The notes under the pieces were generated by a model. That model was not told where the DNA came from, made no database searches, and was given only the letters and a program-made list of their open reading frames with translations. A stretch of 6,207 nt of DNA from Labilithrix luteola (GTDB taxonomy: Bacteria > Myxococcota_A > Polyangia > Polyangiales > Polyangiaceae): contig JAMFST010001300.1 in the NCBI GenBank assembly GCA_026225435.1, positions 1-6,207 on the forward strand, in the 5' to 3' direction. A program made the position numbers and the translations under genes. Of this stretch, positions 1 through 5,790 are shown piece by piece. Positions within the stretch are counted from its first letter, which is position 1. Every line of letters begins with the position of its first letter.

Positions 1-107
1 AATGCCCCCTAAATTAACGCTAAATTGCGGAGGACTGAATCCGTCACTGGGCTCTTTTTCGCGAATTTTTCGTGGAGAGGCGTCACCTTCACCGGCGGAG
101 GTTGTTC
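1..107 (+). promoter_or_regulatory. AT-rich leader upstream of the small DUF2188-like gene
   Basis: This stretch is clearly richer in A+T than the rest of the window and lies just upstream of a + strand gene with a good ribosome binding site, so it probably carries that gene's promoter. It contains a 7-bp direct repeat CTAAATT at 9-15 and 20-26, with starts 11 bp apart, and two T-runs (55-59 and 66-70) around the palindrome TTCGCGAA (58-65). I could not place a convincing -35/-10 pair. The T-run at 55-59 could instead be the tail of a terminator for a gene before the window, but I see no strong stem in front of it. Confidence 0.35.
97..101 (+). promoter_or_regulatory. Shine-Dalgarno site GGAGG
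   Basis: GGAGG ends six bases before the ATG at 108. It favours that start over the in-frame GTG at 72, which would add 12 Arg-rich residues and has no comparable site in front of it. Confidence 0.7.
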
Positions 108-338
108 ATGACGACGCATCATCACGTCCGCGTGATTCATCGCCAGCTGCGCTGGGAGGTTGCCAACGACGGACTCGTCCGGCCACGGATCGACTGGCTC
201 TGCACCAAGGAGCGTGCGCTCGAGCACGCGTTCGAGGTCGCGCGTGAGAGCGGCGCCGAGGTGATCAGCGTCGAGACGGCGTACGGGACCGGCATCGAGG
301 TGATCGCGGTCCCACCGAAGATGGCGCGGGCGGTCTGA
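108..338 (+). CDS. Small DUF2188-like protein (76 aa)
   Basis: This is a short soluble protein with no signal peptide or membrane segment. The ATG at 108 is chosen for its GGAGG six bases upstream. The pattern is beta strand (HHVRVI, residues 4-9), a second strand with a Trp (RWEV), a TKERALEHAFEVARESGAEVI helix-strand segment near residues 33-53, then a Gly-containing turn and a final strand. This order, with W.V, TK..A...A and GAEVI, resembles DUF2188-type small proteins, whose biochemical role is not established. The match is by pattern only and the Gly-rich end is atypical, so 'hypothetical protein' is the safe name. The gene stands alone and converges on the hybrid kinase gene, whose stop is only 60 bp away. 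Nothing suggests a functional tie to that neighbour. Confidence 0.7.
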   Translation: MTTHHHVRVIHRQLRWEVANDGLVRPRIDWLCTKERALEHAFEVARESGAEVISVETAYGTGIEVIAVPPKMARAV

Positions 339-398
339 GCCGCATCCAAGGATACGCCGGCGAGCAGACACCGCACGACGCCGGGTGACGACCGTGCC

Positions 399-2273
399 TC
401 AGCTCTTCAAGGCTTCACGCACGGTCGCCCGCACGCCTTCCACGGTGAAGGGTTTCGCGTGGCGCGGATTGGTGACGCTCGCGAGAAAGCGTGACGCTCG
501 TTCGGTGAACGCGCCTCCGGTCATGAAGACCACGCGCCGCGCCTGCTCCGGACAAGAAGCGCTGAGCGTCTCGTGGACGTCCATTCCCGAGAAGCTCGGC
601 ATCATCAGGTCGCAGAAGATCACGTCGAAGCGCTCACCTGTTTCGATGAGCGCGACCGCCTCTCTCCCGCTGGTGAGGATCTGCACGTCGTGGTGCCCGC
701 GCAAGCTCCTCGAAAGCGCCGTGGCCACCGCCAGCTCGTCGTCGATGATGAGAACACGTCCGCGTGCTCCGGGTGGTGCGGGTTTCGCATGAACCTCCGC
801 TCTGGGCTCGGGTTGCGGAGCGGAGGGAATGGCCACGGTGAAGACGGCGCCTCCGCCGAGGGCGTTGGACGCGGTAATTTCTCCGCCGAGCGCGGTCACG
901 ATGCGCTGGCAGATGGCGAGGCCGATCCCCATGCCAGCCCCCGCTGGCTTGGTGGTGAAGAACGGATCGAAGATGCGTGGGAGCACCTCGAGCGGAATCC
1001 CTGGCCCGCTGTCGCTGATCTGTACGATCGCGCGTCCCGCCCCGTCCGTGAACGTGGTGATGACGATCTCGTTGGTGTCGGCGTGCCCATCGTCGATGGC
1101 CTGGGCCGCGTTGAGGAGGAGGTTCGAGAACACCTGTCCCAGCTCCGTCTCGTCCGCGAGCACGTACGGCGTGAGCCCGAGCACCTTGCGCGTGCGTGCG
1201 TGATGGCGCGTCGCGTGCGCGGTCATCTTGAGGCTGATGTCGAGGACGTCGGGCAGGTCGAGGACCGTGGGCGACGAATCGTCCGCCCGTCCGAGCCGGC
1301 GAAAATTCAGGACGATGCGCCTCATTCGCTCCGCGCCCTCCGCCGCTTCGCGCAGCGCTTCGACGACATCTGCGTCGGCGGCTGACCCGACGAGGCTCTC
1401 CAGCGAGAACGTCAGGTTCGCCGTGACGTACGCGAGCGGGTTGTTGATCTCGTGCGCCATGCTGAGCGCCATCGTTCCGATCGCTGCCAGCCGCTCGCTC
1501 TGCGCCGCGCGTTGCTCGAGCTTGCGCCGCTCGGTGATGTCACGGAACACGATGACGCCACCGAGCAACGTGCCGTCGTCGTCGATGATGGGCGCGACGC
1601 TCTCGTCGATGGGGATGTGATCGCCGGTGCGGATGAGGAGCCGGCGAGGCCCGGTGGCCTCCACGGTGAACGACGGCGTCATCTTCGCGAGGCGTGGTCG
1701 CTCGAGGGGCTCGCCCGCCTCGTCGAGAACAACGAATACGTCCACGAGGGGCCGGCCCGTTGCCTCTGTGCCCCATCCCGTCAACCTCTCCGCGACCGCG
1801 TTCATGAAGGTGATGATGTCGCTCTGGTCGGTCGCGATCACGGCGTCCCCGACGCTGCGCAGGGTCGTCGAGAACCAGCGCTCGCGCACCGCCAAGCGTG
1901 ACTCGATCTTGTGCTTGTGCAGCGCGACCTCGATCCCGATGCGTAGCTCGCGCTCGTCGAAGGGCTTGAGCACGTAGCCGTGCGGTGTCGTCTCCTTCGC
2001 CCGCGCGATCGTGGCGTCGTCGGACTGGGAGGTGAGGTAGATGATCGGGAGCCCGAACCGCGAGCGGATCTCTCCGCCTGCCTCGATACCGTCGCGCGTT
2101 CCCCGCAGCTTGATGTCGATGAGGACGAGGTCTGGCTTCGAGCTAGCGATCCCTGCCAGTGCCTCCGCCGCGGTCGCCGCCGGCGTCGGCACCTCGTATC
2201 CGAGCCGCGTCAGCGTCCTCTGGATGTCGTCGGCGATGAGCGCTTCGTCCTCTACCACCAGGATAGTCGTCAT
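399..2273 (-). CDS. Hybrid sensor histidine kinase/response regulator, REC-PAS-HisKA-HATPase-REC (624 aa)
   Basis: This is a cytoplasmic multidomain phosphorelay protein with no membrane segment. Residues 1-118 are a receiver: acidic pair E8/D9, phosphoacceptor D53 (LIDIKL), T81 and K103 (LKPF). Residues 132-253 are a PAS domain, starting near ERWFSTTL and ending in the usual FRDITERR. A HisKA domain follows, with H274 in SMAHEINNPL, then a HATPase with the N box (NLLLNAAQAI, N388), G1 (DSGPGIP, 421-427), F box (RIFDPFF) and G2 (GAGMGIGLAI, 445-454). After a Pro/Ala-rich linker (484-503) a second receiver occupies 505-624: D511/D512, D555 (FCDLMMP), T585 and K607. All catalytic residues are present, so both receivers and the kinase should be active. 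It has no DNA-binding or enzymatic output domain. The start overlaps the stop of the upstream receptor kinase by 4 bp and has a strong SD, implying co-translation. The N-terminal receiver is the likely phosphate acceptor from that kinase (inference). Confidence 0.95.
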   Translation of the reverse strand: MTTILVVEDEALIADDIQRTLTRLGYEVPTPAATAAEALAGIASSKPDLVLIDIKLRGTRDGIEAGGEIRSRFGLPIIYLTSQSDDATIARAKETTPHGYVLKPFDERELRIGIEVALHKHKIESRLAVRERWFSTTLRSVGDAVIATDQSDIITFMNAVAERLTGWGTEATGRPLVDVFVVLDEAGEPLERPRLAKMTPSFTVEATGPRRLLIRTGDHIPIDESVAPIIDDDGTLLGGVIVFRDITERRKLEQRAAQSERLAAIGTMALSMAHEINNPLAYVTANLTFSLESLVGSAADADVVEALREAAEGAERMRRIVLNFRRLGRADDSSPTVLDLPDVLDISLKMTAHATRHHARTRKVLGLTPYVLADETELGQVFSNLLLNAAQAIDDGHADTNEIVITTFTDGAGRAIVQISDSGPGIPLEVLPRIFDPFFTTKPAGAGMGIGLAICQRIVTALGGEITASNALGGGAVFTVAIPSAPQPEPRAEVHAKPAPPGARGRVLIIDDELAVATALSRSLRGHHDVQILTSGREAVALIETGERFDVIFCDLMMPSFSGMDVHETLSASCPEQARRVVFMTGGAFTERASRFLASVTNPRHAKPFTVEGVRATVREALKS

Positions 2274-4042
2274 GAGGGCTCTCCTTCCGCGTCCTGGGGA
2301 AAGCGAAGGACGACCTCGGCGCTGCCGGTGGACGCGAGGTTGCAGGTGCCGCCCAGTTGCCGGGTGAGCATCTTCACGATGTGCATCCCGAGCCGGTTGG
2401 AGCTGGCGAGATCGAACCCGGCGGGGAAGCCGCGCCCGTTGTCGCGGACGATGAGCAGGTAGTCCGACTCGACCGCCCGCAGGATGACGCGAATCTGCGG
2501 AGCCGGCCCCGGCCCGTCGGAGAAGGCGTGCTTGATGGCATTGGACACGAGCTCGTTCAAGATCAGTCCCAGGGGGACCGCGGTGTCGGCGGGGAGGGCG
2601 ATGCCGTTCGCCTCGACCTCGACGTTCACCGCCGGCCTCCCGTTGGCCCGCAGCACCTGGGGGATGAGAGACCGGGTATAGTCCCCGATGTCGACGTCAC
2701 CGGGGCTCTTGGACTGATGGAGGTGCTCGTGCAGGAGCGCGATGGCGCGGACGCGCTCCTGGCCGTCGCGGAAGGCAACCTGCGCTGCGGGGTCGACCAT
2801 CTGCTCGGCGTGCAGCTTGAGAAGGCTCGAGATGACCTGGAGGTTGTTCTTCACCCGGTGATGGACCTCCTTCAGCAGGAGATCTGCGTGGGCGAGGCGC
2901 GCGGCCCTCTTCTGCTGGGAGATATCGCGGGTGATCGTGGAGATGCCGACCAGCTCGCCCAGGGGGTTGCGGATGGGAGACGTCGTCAGGGATACCTCTC
3001 GCCGCACTCCATCTTTTCCCACTCGGATCGTGTCCAGGACGTCCAGTCGATTTCCCTCCCGGACTGCGTCGAGAAGCTCCCGGTCCTCGTCTGCACGATC
3101 CGCCGGCACGACGATGCTGATCGATTTCCCGACGACCTCGTCGGCCGCGTAACCGTAGAGGCGTTCCGCGCCGACGTTCCAGGTCTCGATGATGCCAGCG
3201 GCGCTCTTGCCGATGATGGCGTCGTGCGTGGACTCCACGATGGACGCGAGGCGAGCCTGGTTGTCCTCGGCGCGCCTCCGCTCGGTGATGTCGCGCGAGG
3301 TGACCGCGACGCCGTCCTCGAGGGGCACCACCTGACGGTGAAGCCACATGGCGGGCTCCGAGGGGAGCTGGATCGAGATCTCCTCGTCGACCCGCTCGCG
3401 GCTCTCGGCGACCTGCGCGTAGCGGGCGAAGCCGCTCTCTGCGGGATAGGGGAGATCGAGTAGTCGCTTCCCGATGGCCTCGGCGCGGGTCATCCGCAGG
3501 CGCGTCAACATGGCGGGGTTGGCCTCGGCGATGCGGAAGTCGACGATGGCGCCGCTGGTCCCCCGCACGCACGTGAGAATGACGAATCCCTCCATCATCC
3601 CGTCGGCCGCGGCGCGCAGTCGGTCCTCGACCTTCCGCAGATCCTCGAGCGCACTGCGGAGTCGAGCGGGGCTCGGCAGCGCGAGCGCCTGCGGCACGAA
3701 GGCGATCAGCATGGCGGCGGTCGCGAGGGAGGCGGTGGCGGTCACGGCCTTCACCCATCCGGACAGCCAGTACAGCGGAGTCCACAGGGTCCAGATCTCG
3801 AGAAGGTGGGTCATCCCGCAGCTCACGATGAATATCGCAAAGGCCCAGAACACCATCGTGAACGGGAGGTCGCGGCGACGCCGCACCAGGACCGCCAGCG
3901 TGAGGGCGATCGTCGTGTACGAGGCGGCGATGGCCCCGTCCGACAACACGTGAAGTGCGATGAGGTCGCTCTGCCAGAGATAGCAGTGCCCATGGGGCAT
4001 GAAGCCCGGCGAGCTGAAGATCCATTCGAGAACTGCAGGCAT
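2270..4042 (-). CDS. Ethylene-receptor-like sensor histidine kinase: ethylene-binding-type membrane domain, PAS-PAS, HisKA_2, HATPase (590 aa)
   Basis: This is a membrane-bound sensor kinase. Residues 1-125 form three hydrophobic helices (about 27-53, 61-84, 93-119) with the ethylene-binding domain signature: MPHGHCYLW at 15-23, D35, Y42, I72 and a CGMTHL motif with C75 and H79. These align without gaps to Arabidopsis ETR1 D25, Y32, I62, C65 and H69 (constant offset of 10). C65 and H69 are the known Cu(I)/ethylene ligands. ETR1 P36 is replaced by A46 here. Two PAS domains follow (about 142-260, ending SRDITERRRAE, and 261-381, ending TRDISQQKR). A HisKA_2 domain (388-461) carries EVHHRVKNNLQ with the likely phospho-His H395. 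The HATPase (about 486-581) has NELVSN (496-501) and DNGRGF (534-539). There is no receiver. I chose the ATG at 4042 because a G-rich run lies 8 bp upstream and the domain starts close by; an in-frame ATG at 4099 would add 19 residues but has no SD. It is the first gene of a coupled operon with the hybrid kinase. The domain call is firm; ethylene as ligand is inference. Confidence 0.9.
   Translation of the reverse strand: MPAVLEWIFSSPGFMPHGHCYLWQSDLIALHVLSDGAIAASYTTIALTLAVLVRRRRDLPFTMVFWAFAIFIVSCGMTHLLEIWTLWTPLYWLSGWVKAVTATASLATAAMLIAFVPQALALPSPARLRSALEDLRKVEDRLRAAADGMMEGFVILTCVRGTSGAIVDFRIAEANPAMLTRLRMTRAEAIGKRLLDLPYPAESGFARYAQVAESRERVDEEISIQLPSEPAMWLHRQVVPLEDGVAVTSRDITERRRAEDNQARLASIVESTHDAIIGKSAAGIIETWNVGAERLYGYAADEVVGKSISIVVPADRADEDRELLDAVREGNRLDVLDTIRVGKDGVRREVSLTTSPIRNPLGELVGISTITRDISQQKRAARLAHADLLLKEVHHRVKNNLQVISSLLKLHAEQMVDPAAQVAFRDGQERVRAIALLHEHLHQSKSPGDVDIGDYTRSLIPQVLRANGRPAVNVEVEANGIALPADTAVPLGLILNELVSNAIKHAFSDGPGPAPQIRVILRAVESDYLLIVRDNGRGFPAGFDLASSNRLGMHIVKMLTRQLGGTCNLASTGSAEVVLRFPQDAEGEPS
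2281..2288 (-). promoter_or_regulatory. Internal Shine-Dalgarno and ATGA coupling site
   Basis: On the - strand GGAAGGAG lies inside the last codons of the receptor kinase gene, seven bases before the ATG at 2273-2271. That ATG overlaps the upstream TGA (2272-2270) as ATGA. The arrangement is typical of translational coupling and fixes the start of the hybrid kinase. Confidence 0.8.
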
Positions 4043-4337
4043 CGTGCGCACCCCCCCGGGCGGCGAGCCAAAGAGCCAGCTCCGCCTTGCCCCACGCATC
4101 GTAGCGCGTCTGAGCCGGTCGCGCTGGCGGACCGTAGTGGAGCTGAGGGTCGCCCGCGGGTGACCGAGCGCGTGACGCAGGCGCCCACCGGCGGGTGGCG
4201 CTGGGTGCAGCAGATGGCCGCCATGGCGTCGGAGCGAACTGCCCCCTTCTGAGAGTGGCGGGGTCTCTCACAATTCCATATTCAGGAGTGCCAATCATGA
4301 CGAACGCGAATAAGCCCACGGGCTATGCCGGCCGCGG
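4043..4337 (-). promoter_or_regulatory. Dyad-rich upstream region of the receptor kinase operon
   Basis: No gene is supported in this stretch, which lies between the lipoprotein stop at 4338 and the kinase start at 4042. It should hold the operon promoter. Three inverted repeats are visible. At 4148-4165 there is a near-perfect 18-bp palindrome, GGTCGCCCGCGGGTGACC, with 8 of 9 pairs matched. At 4181-4201, GCGCC(C)ACC pairs with GGTGGCGC around a 4-base loop with one bulged base. At 4250-4270, TGAGAG pairs with CTCTCA across nine bases. The part around 4268-4312 is locally AT-richer and is the likeliest promoter position, but I cannot assign a sigma-factor class. Confidence 0.4.
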
Positions 4338-4871
4338 TCAACGCGTCGGCGCGTCGCTCCTCTGCACCACGCCGTCGCTCGAGACGGTGACCGCGAAGGA
4401 CGGCTTGCCCGCGGCGTCGCACAGGGAGACGTCGATATCGCCCTTCGGTCCGAGCTTGATCTCGCCGCGCCGCGCGCCGTCCGCGCCGGTCAGCACGAGC
4501 CCGGCGACGCCATCCGCCTTCTGGAACACGTAAGTCTCCTGCTTCCCCGCGCCGCGCAAGAGGACGTGCGCTCCCTTGTCGTCGACCTCGAGGACCGCGG
4601 CCGGCTGCCGCGCCTCGCCGCCGGCGAAGAGCGACACGCTCGGCAGACCGGCGGCGTCGAGCGCGGCGCGCAGCCTCGGGTGGCCCGCCTCGTCGAGGAG
4701 CGCCAGGACCGGCGCTCCCTTCTCGAGGGCGAGCGAGGCACGGGTGCGGTCCCCGTCGGTGAGACGAAATTCGCTGGCGCTGATGACCCTGGATGACATG
4801 GCTTTTTCCTGGCAAGCGGTGAGCGGCAAGAGCGCGACGAGAGCTCCGAGGAGGTGGGTCCAATGCTTCAA
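4338..4871 (-). CDS. Predicted lipoprotein with tandem beta-type repeats, TTG start (177 aa)
   Basis: This is a secreted, probably membrane-anchored protein of unknown function. The TTG at 4871 is chosen because it gives a complete lipoprotein signal peptide: K2/H3, a hydrophobic LLGALVALLPL core, and lipobox LTAC with Cys at residue 20. The in-frame ATG at 4799 (residue 25) would discard that signal. I see no clear SD. The mature part has degenerate repeats of roughly 20 residues patterned L-x-L-x-D-x-x-G-x-x-R-x-x-L: FRLTDGDRTRASL (35-47), VLALLDEAGHPRLRAAL (55-71) and SVSLFAGGEARQPAAVL (78-94), with weaker units near 122-140 and 146-160. This suggests stacked beta hairpins. I do not recognise a named family. 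The gene diverges from the other lipoprotein gene, sharing a 99-bp promoter region. The open frame continues upstream to about 5690, but that part is antisense to the neighbouring gene and lacks coding character. Confidence 0.8.
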   Translation of the reverse strand: MKHWTHLLGALVALLPLTACQEKAMSSRVISASEFRLTDGDRTRASLALEKGAPVLALLDEAGHPRLRAALDAAGLPSVSLFAGGEARQPAAVLEVDDKGAHVLLRGAGKQETYVFQKADGVAGLVLTGADGARRGEIKLGPKGDIDVSLCDAAGKPSFAVTVSSDGVVQRSDAPTR

Positions 4872-4970
4872 GCGGCCGGACGCTAGACCGCTCTCCCGCG
4901 GCCGGTCTACCCGGCTCCCGAGGGCACTCTCGTCCAAGTTTTGCACCCCGCGGTGGGGTAGCGTCGCGCC
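4872..4970. promoter_or_regulatory. Divergent promoter region of the two lipoprotein genes
   Basis: The 99 bp between the divergent starts must hold both promoters. It contains an 8-bp direct repeat GCGGCCGG (4872-4879 and 4898-4905) and an inverted repeat TAGACCG/CGGTCTA (4884-4890 and 4903-4909, 12-base gap). Just before the + strand start there is a small hairpin, ACCCC/GGGGT with a 5-base loop (4945-4959). That hairpin would cover the only G-rich SD-like segment of the + gene (4952-4958). No clear -35/-10 elements could be placed. Confidence 0.45.
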
Positions 4971-5648
4971 ATGCACCGGTCGCTCTCCTACGCGTTCTTC
5001 GCCGTCTTCACCGCCTCGCTCGCCGTCGCTTGCAGCGCCACGCCGCCCGCGGCCAGCGCGCCGGGGACGACGACCGCCGCTTCGTCGGAGCCGGTCTTCG
5101 AGGCGCGCGCGGTCGGCCCGCTGACGTACGCCGCTCCGCTGCAGATCGTCTCGATGTTCTCCTACGAGCCGGGGGAGACGCTGGTCTCGCCCGCGACCGA
5201 GGTCGGCGCGTTCGTGGCGGACGCGCGCACGCATCAGGGGTTCGGCAAGGAGGCCCTGCGTCCGCTGGTGGTGACGCCGACGCCGAGCACCATCAAGGCG
5301 AGCCAGCTCGTCGTGCTCGCCTGGGGACCGCGCGGTGACTTCTCCGTCGAGCGCGCCAAGGAGATGGGGCACGCGGCGATGCGGGTGGCCATCGAGCGAG
5401 CCGTCCCGGAGATGGCCTACGCCCCGATCGCGCGCGATCAGGGGGTGACGACGCTCGACGCCGACGTGGTCGCCGCGGCCTTCGTCGAGGGTGCGGTGAC
5501 CGAGCTGTTGACCGAGGAGAAGGCCGATCCGCGCGCGGGGCAGGCTCTCCGGCGCGTGACCTACGAGGCCGGTCCGCAGTTCGTGGAGGCGGTCGGCAAG
5601 GCGGTCGCGCGTGGCGTCGCGGCCGGGCACGCCGCGAGCGCGCGCTGA
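4971..5648 (+). CDS. Predicted lipoprotein with an M17 aminopeptidase N-domain-like region (225 aa)
   Basis: This is a secreted protein with a lipoprotein-type signal: R3, hydrophobic residues 5-20, and AVAC with Cys at residue 21. The lipobox is slightly off consensus, with Ala at -3. A low-complexity Ala/Thr/Ser/Pro linker follows (22-40). The folded part carries TEVGAFVADARTHQGFGKE (about 76-94), LVVLAWGPRGDFSVERAKEMG (about 112-132) and VVAAAFVEGAVTELL (about 165-179). The order of a beta strand ending in G-P-R, an 'sVERakemG' helix, and later A-x-x-x-EGA resembles the macro-domain-like N-terminal domain of M17 leucyl aminopeptidases. The C-terminal metallopeptidase domain is absent, so no peptidase activity is expected. 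This is a weak, pattern-level match. The ATG at 4971 is the only start that retains the signal peptide; its SD (GGTGGGG about 12 bases upstream) is poor. The frame is in genic orientation with GC-rich third positions. Role unknown. Confidence 0.85.
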   Translation: MHRSLSYAFFAVFTASLAVACSATPPAASAPGTTTAASSEPVFEARAVGPLTYAAPLQIVSMFSYEPGETLVSPATEVGAFVADARTHQGFGKEALRPLVVTPTPSTIKASQLVVLAWGPRGDFSVERAKEMGHAAMRVAIERAVPEMAYAPIARDQGVTTLDADVVAAAFVEGAVTELLTEEKADPRAGQALRRVTYEAGPQFVEAVGKAVARGVAAGHAASAR

Positions 5649-5664
5649 GCGCCGCGGACCCGCT

Positions 5665-5694
5665 CCATCGGAAGCGCCGATGGTGAACATCGGC
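5665..5694 (+). promoter_or_regulatory. Two overlapping, mutually exclusive hairpins
   Basis: Seventeen bases after the lipoprotein stop, CCATCGG (5665-5671) pairs perfectly with CCGATGG (5677-5683) over a 5-base loop. GCCGATG (5676-5682) pairs just as perfectly with CATCGGC (5688-5694), also over a 5-base loop. The middle segment is shared, so only one stem can form at a time. No U-run follows, so this is not a standard intrinsic terminator. As DNA it reads as three 6-mers, CATCGG-CCGATG-CATCGG, with starts 11 bp apart. It could be a transcript end structure, an attenuator-like leader for the next gene, or a set of protein sites. Confidence 0.4.
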
Positions 5695-5779
5695 TGCCCA
5701 CGCCTTATCGGTCGTCGCGACGGCGTCTAGCTTCCGGTCAGCGAGAGGCGCCGGGACACCGAGCACGCCTCGCCGCACG

Positions 5780-5784
5780 AGGAG
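5780..5784 (+). promoter_or_regulatory. Shine-Dalgarno site AGGAG
   Basis: AGGAG ends six bases before the ATG at 5791 and sets the start of the partial gene at the right edge of the window. Confidence 0.75.
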
Positions 5785-5790
5785 AAGGTC

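Noticed and set aside
9..371. 120-codon - strand frame opposite the DUF2188-like gene
   Set aside because: The + strand frame has a strong SD and a coherent small-domain pattern. The antisense frame has neither.
357..384. CCGGCG/CGCCGG stem between the two convergent genes as a bidirectional terminator
   Set aside because: A 6-bp stem across a 16-base loop without a flanking U-run is expected by chance at this GC content.
573..1385. 270-residue + strand open frame antisense to the hybrid kinase
   Set aside because: The opposite strand encodes complete, motif-rich receiver, kinase and ATPase domains. The + translation is charged low-complexity sequence with no recognisable domain.
2357..3463. 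368-residue + strand open frame antisense to the receptor kinase
   Set aside because: It is a mirror of the PAS/HisKA_2/HATPase coding sequence and is rich in D, V, G and R from antisense codons. It shows no motifs or ribosome binding site.
4278..4293. TGGCAC on the - strand as a sigma-54 -24 element
   Set aside because: The matching -12 GC is absent: the expected position reads TA, so the pair fails the consensus.
2697..4319. Alternative-frame - strand open frame of 540 codons starting near 4319
   Set aside because: Most of it overlaps the receptor kinase in another frame and reads as Arg/Pro-rich shadow sequence. Its first 25 residues look ordinary but lead into no domain.
4313..4324. AGCCCACGGGCT palindrome after the lipoprotein stop as an intrinsic terminator
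   Set aside because: Only a 4-bp stem can form with a workable loop, and the following bases on the - strand (TTATTCG) are not a proper U-run.
4297..4533. Possible + strand small gene with AGGAG eight bases before its ATG
   Set aside because: The SD is real-looking, but 196 of 237 bases are antisense to the lipoprotein C-terminus and the product shows no recognisable feature. A short leader peptide cannot be excluded.
4872..5690. Upstream extension of the - strand lipoprotein frame (open to 5690, Arg-rich)
   Set aside because: It is fully antisense to the signal-peptide-bearing + strand gene, has Arg/His-rich low-complexity translation typical of a shadow of GC-rich coding DNA, and would bury a perfect lipoprotein signal in mid-protein.
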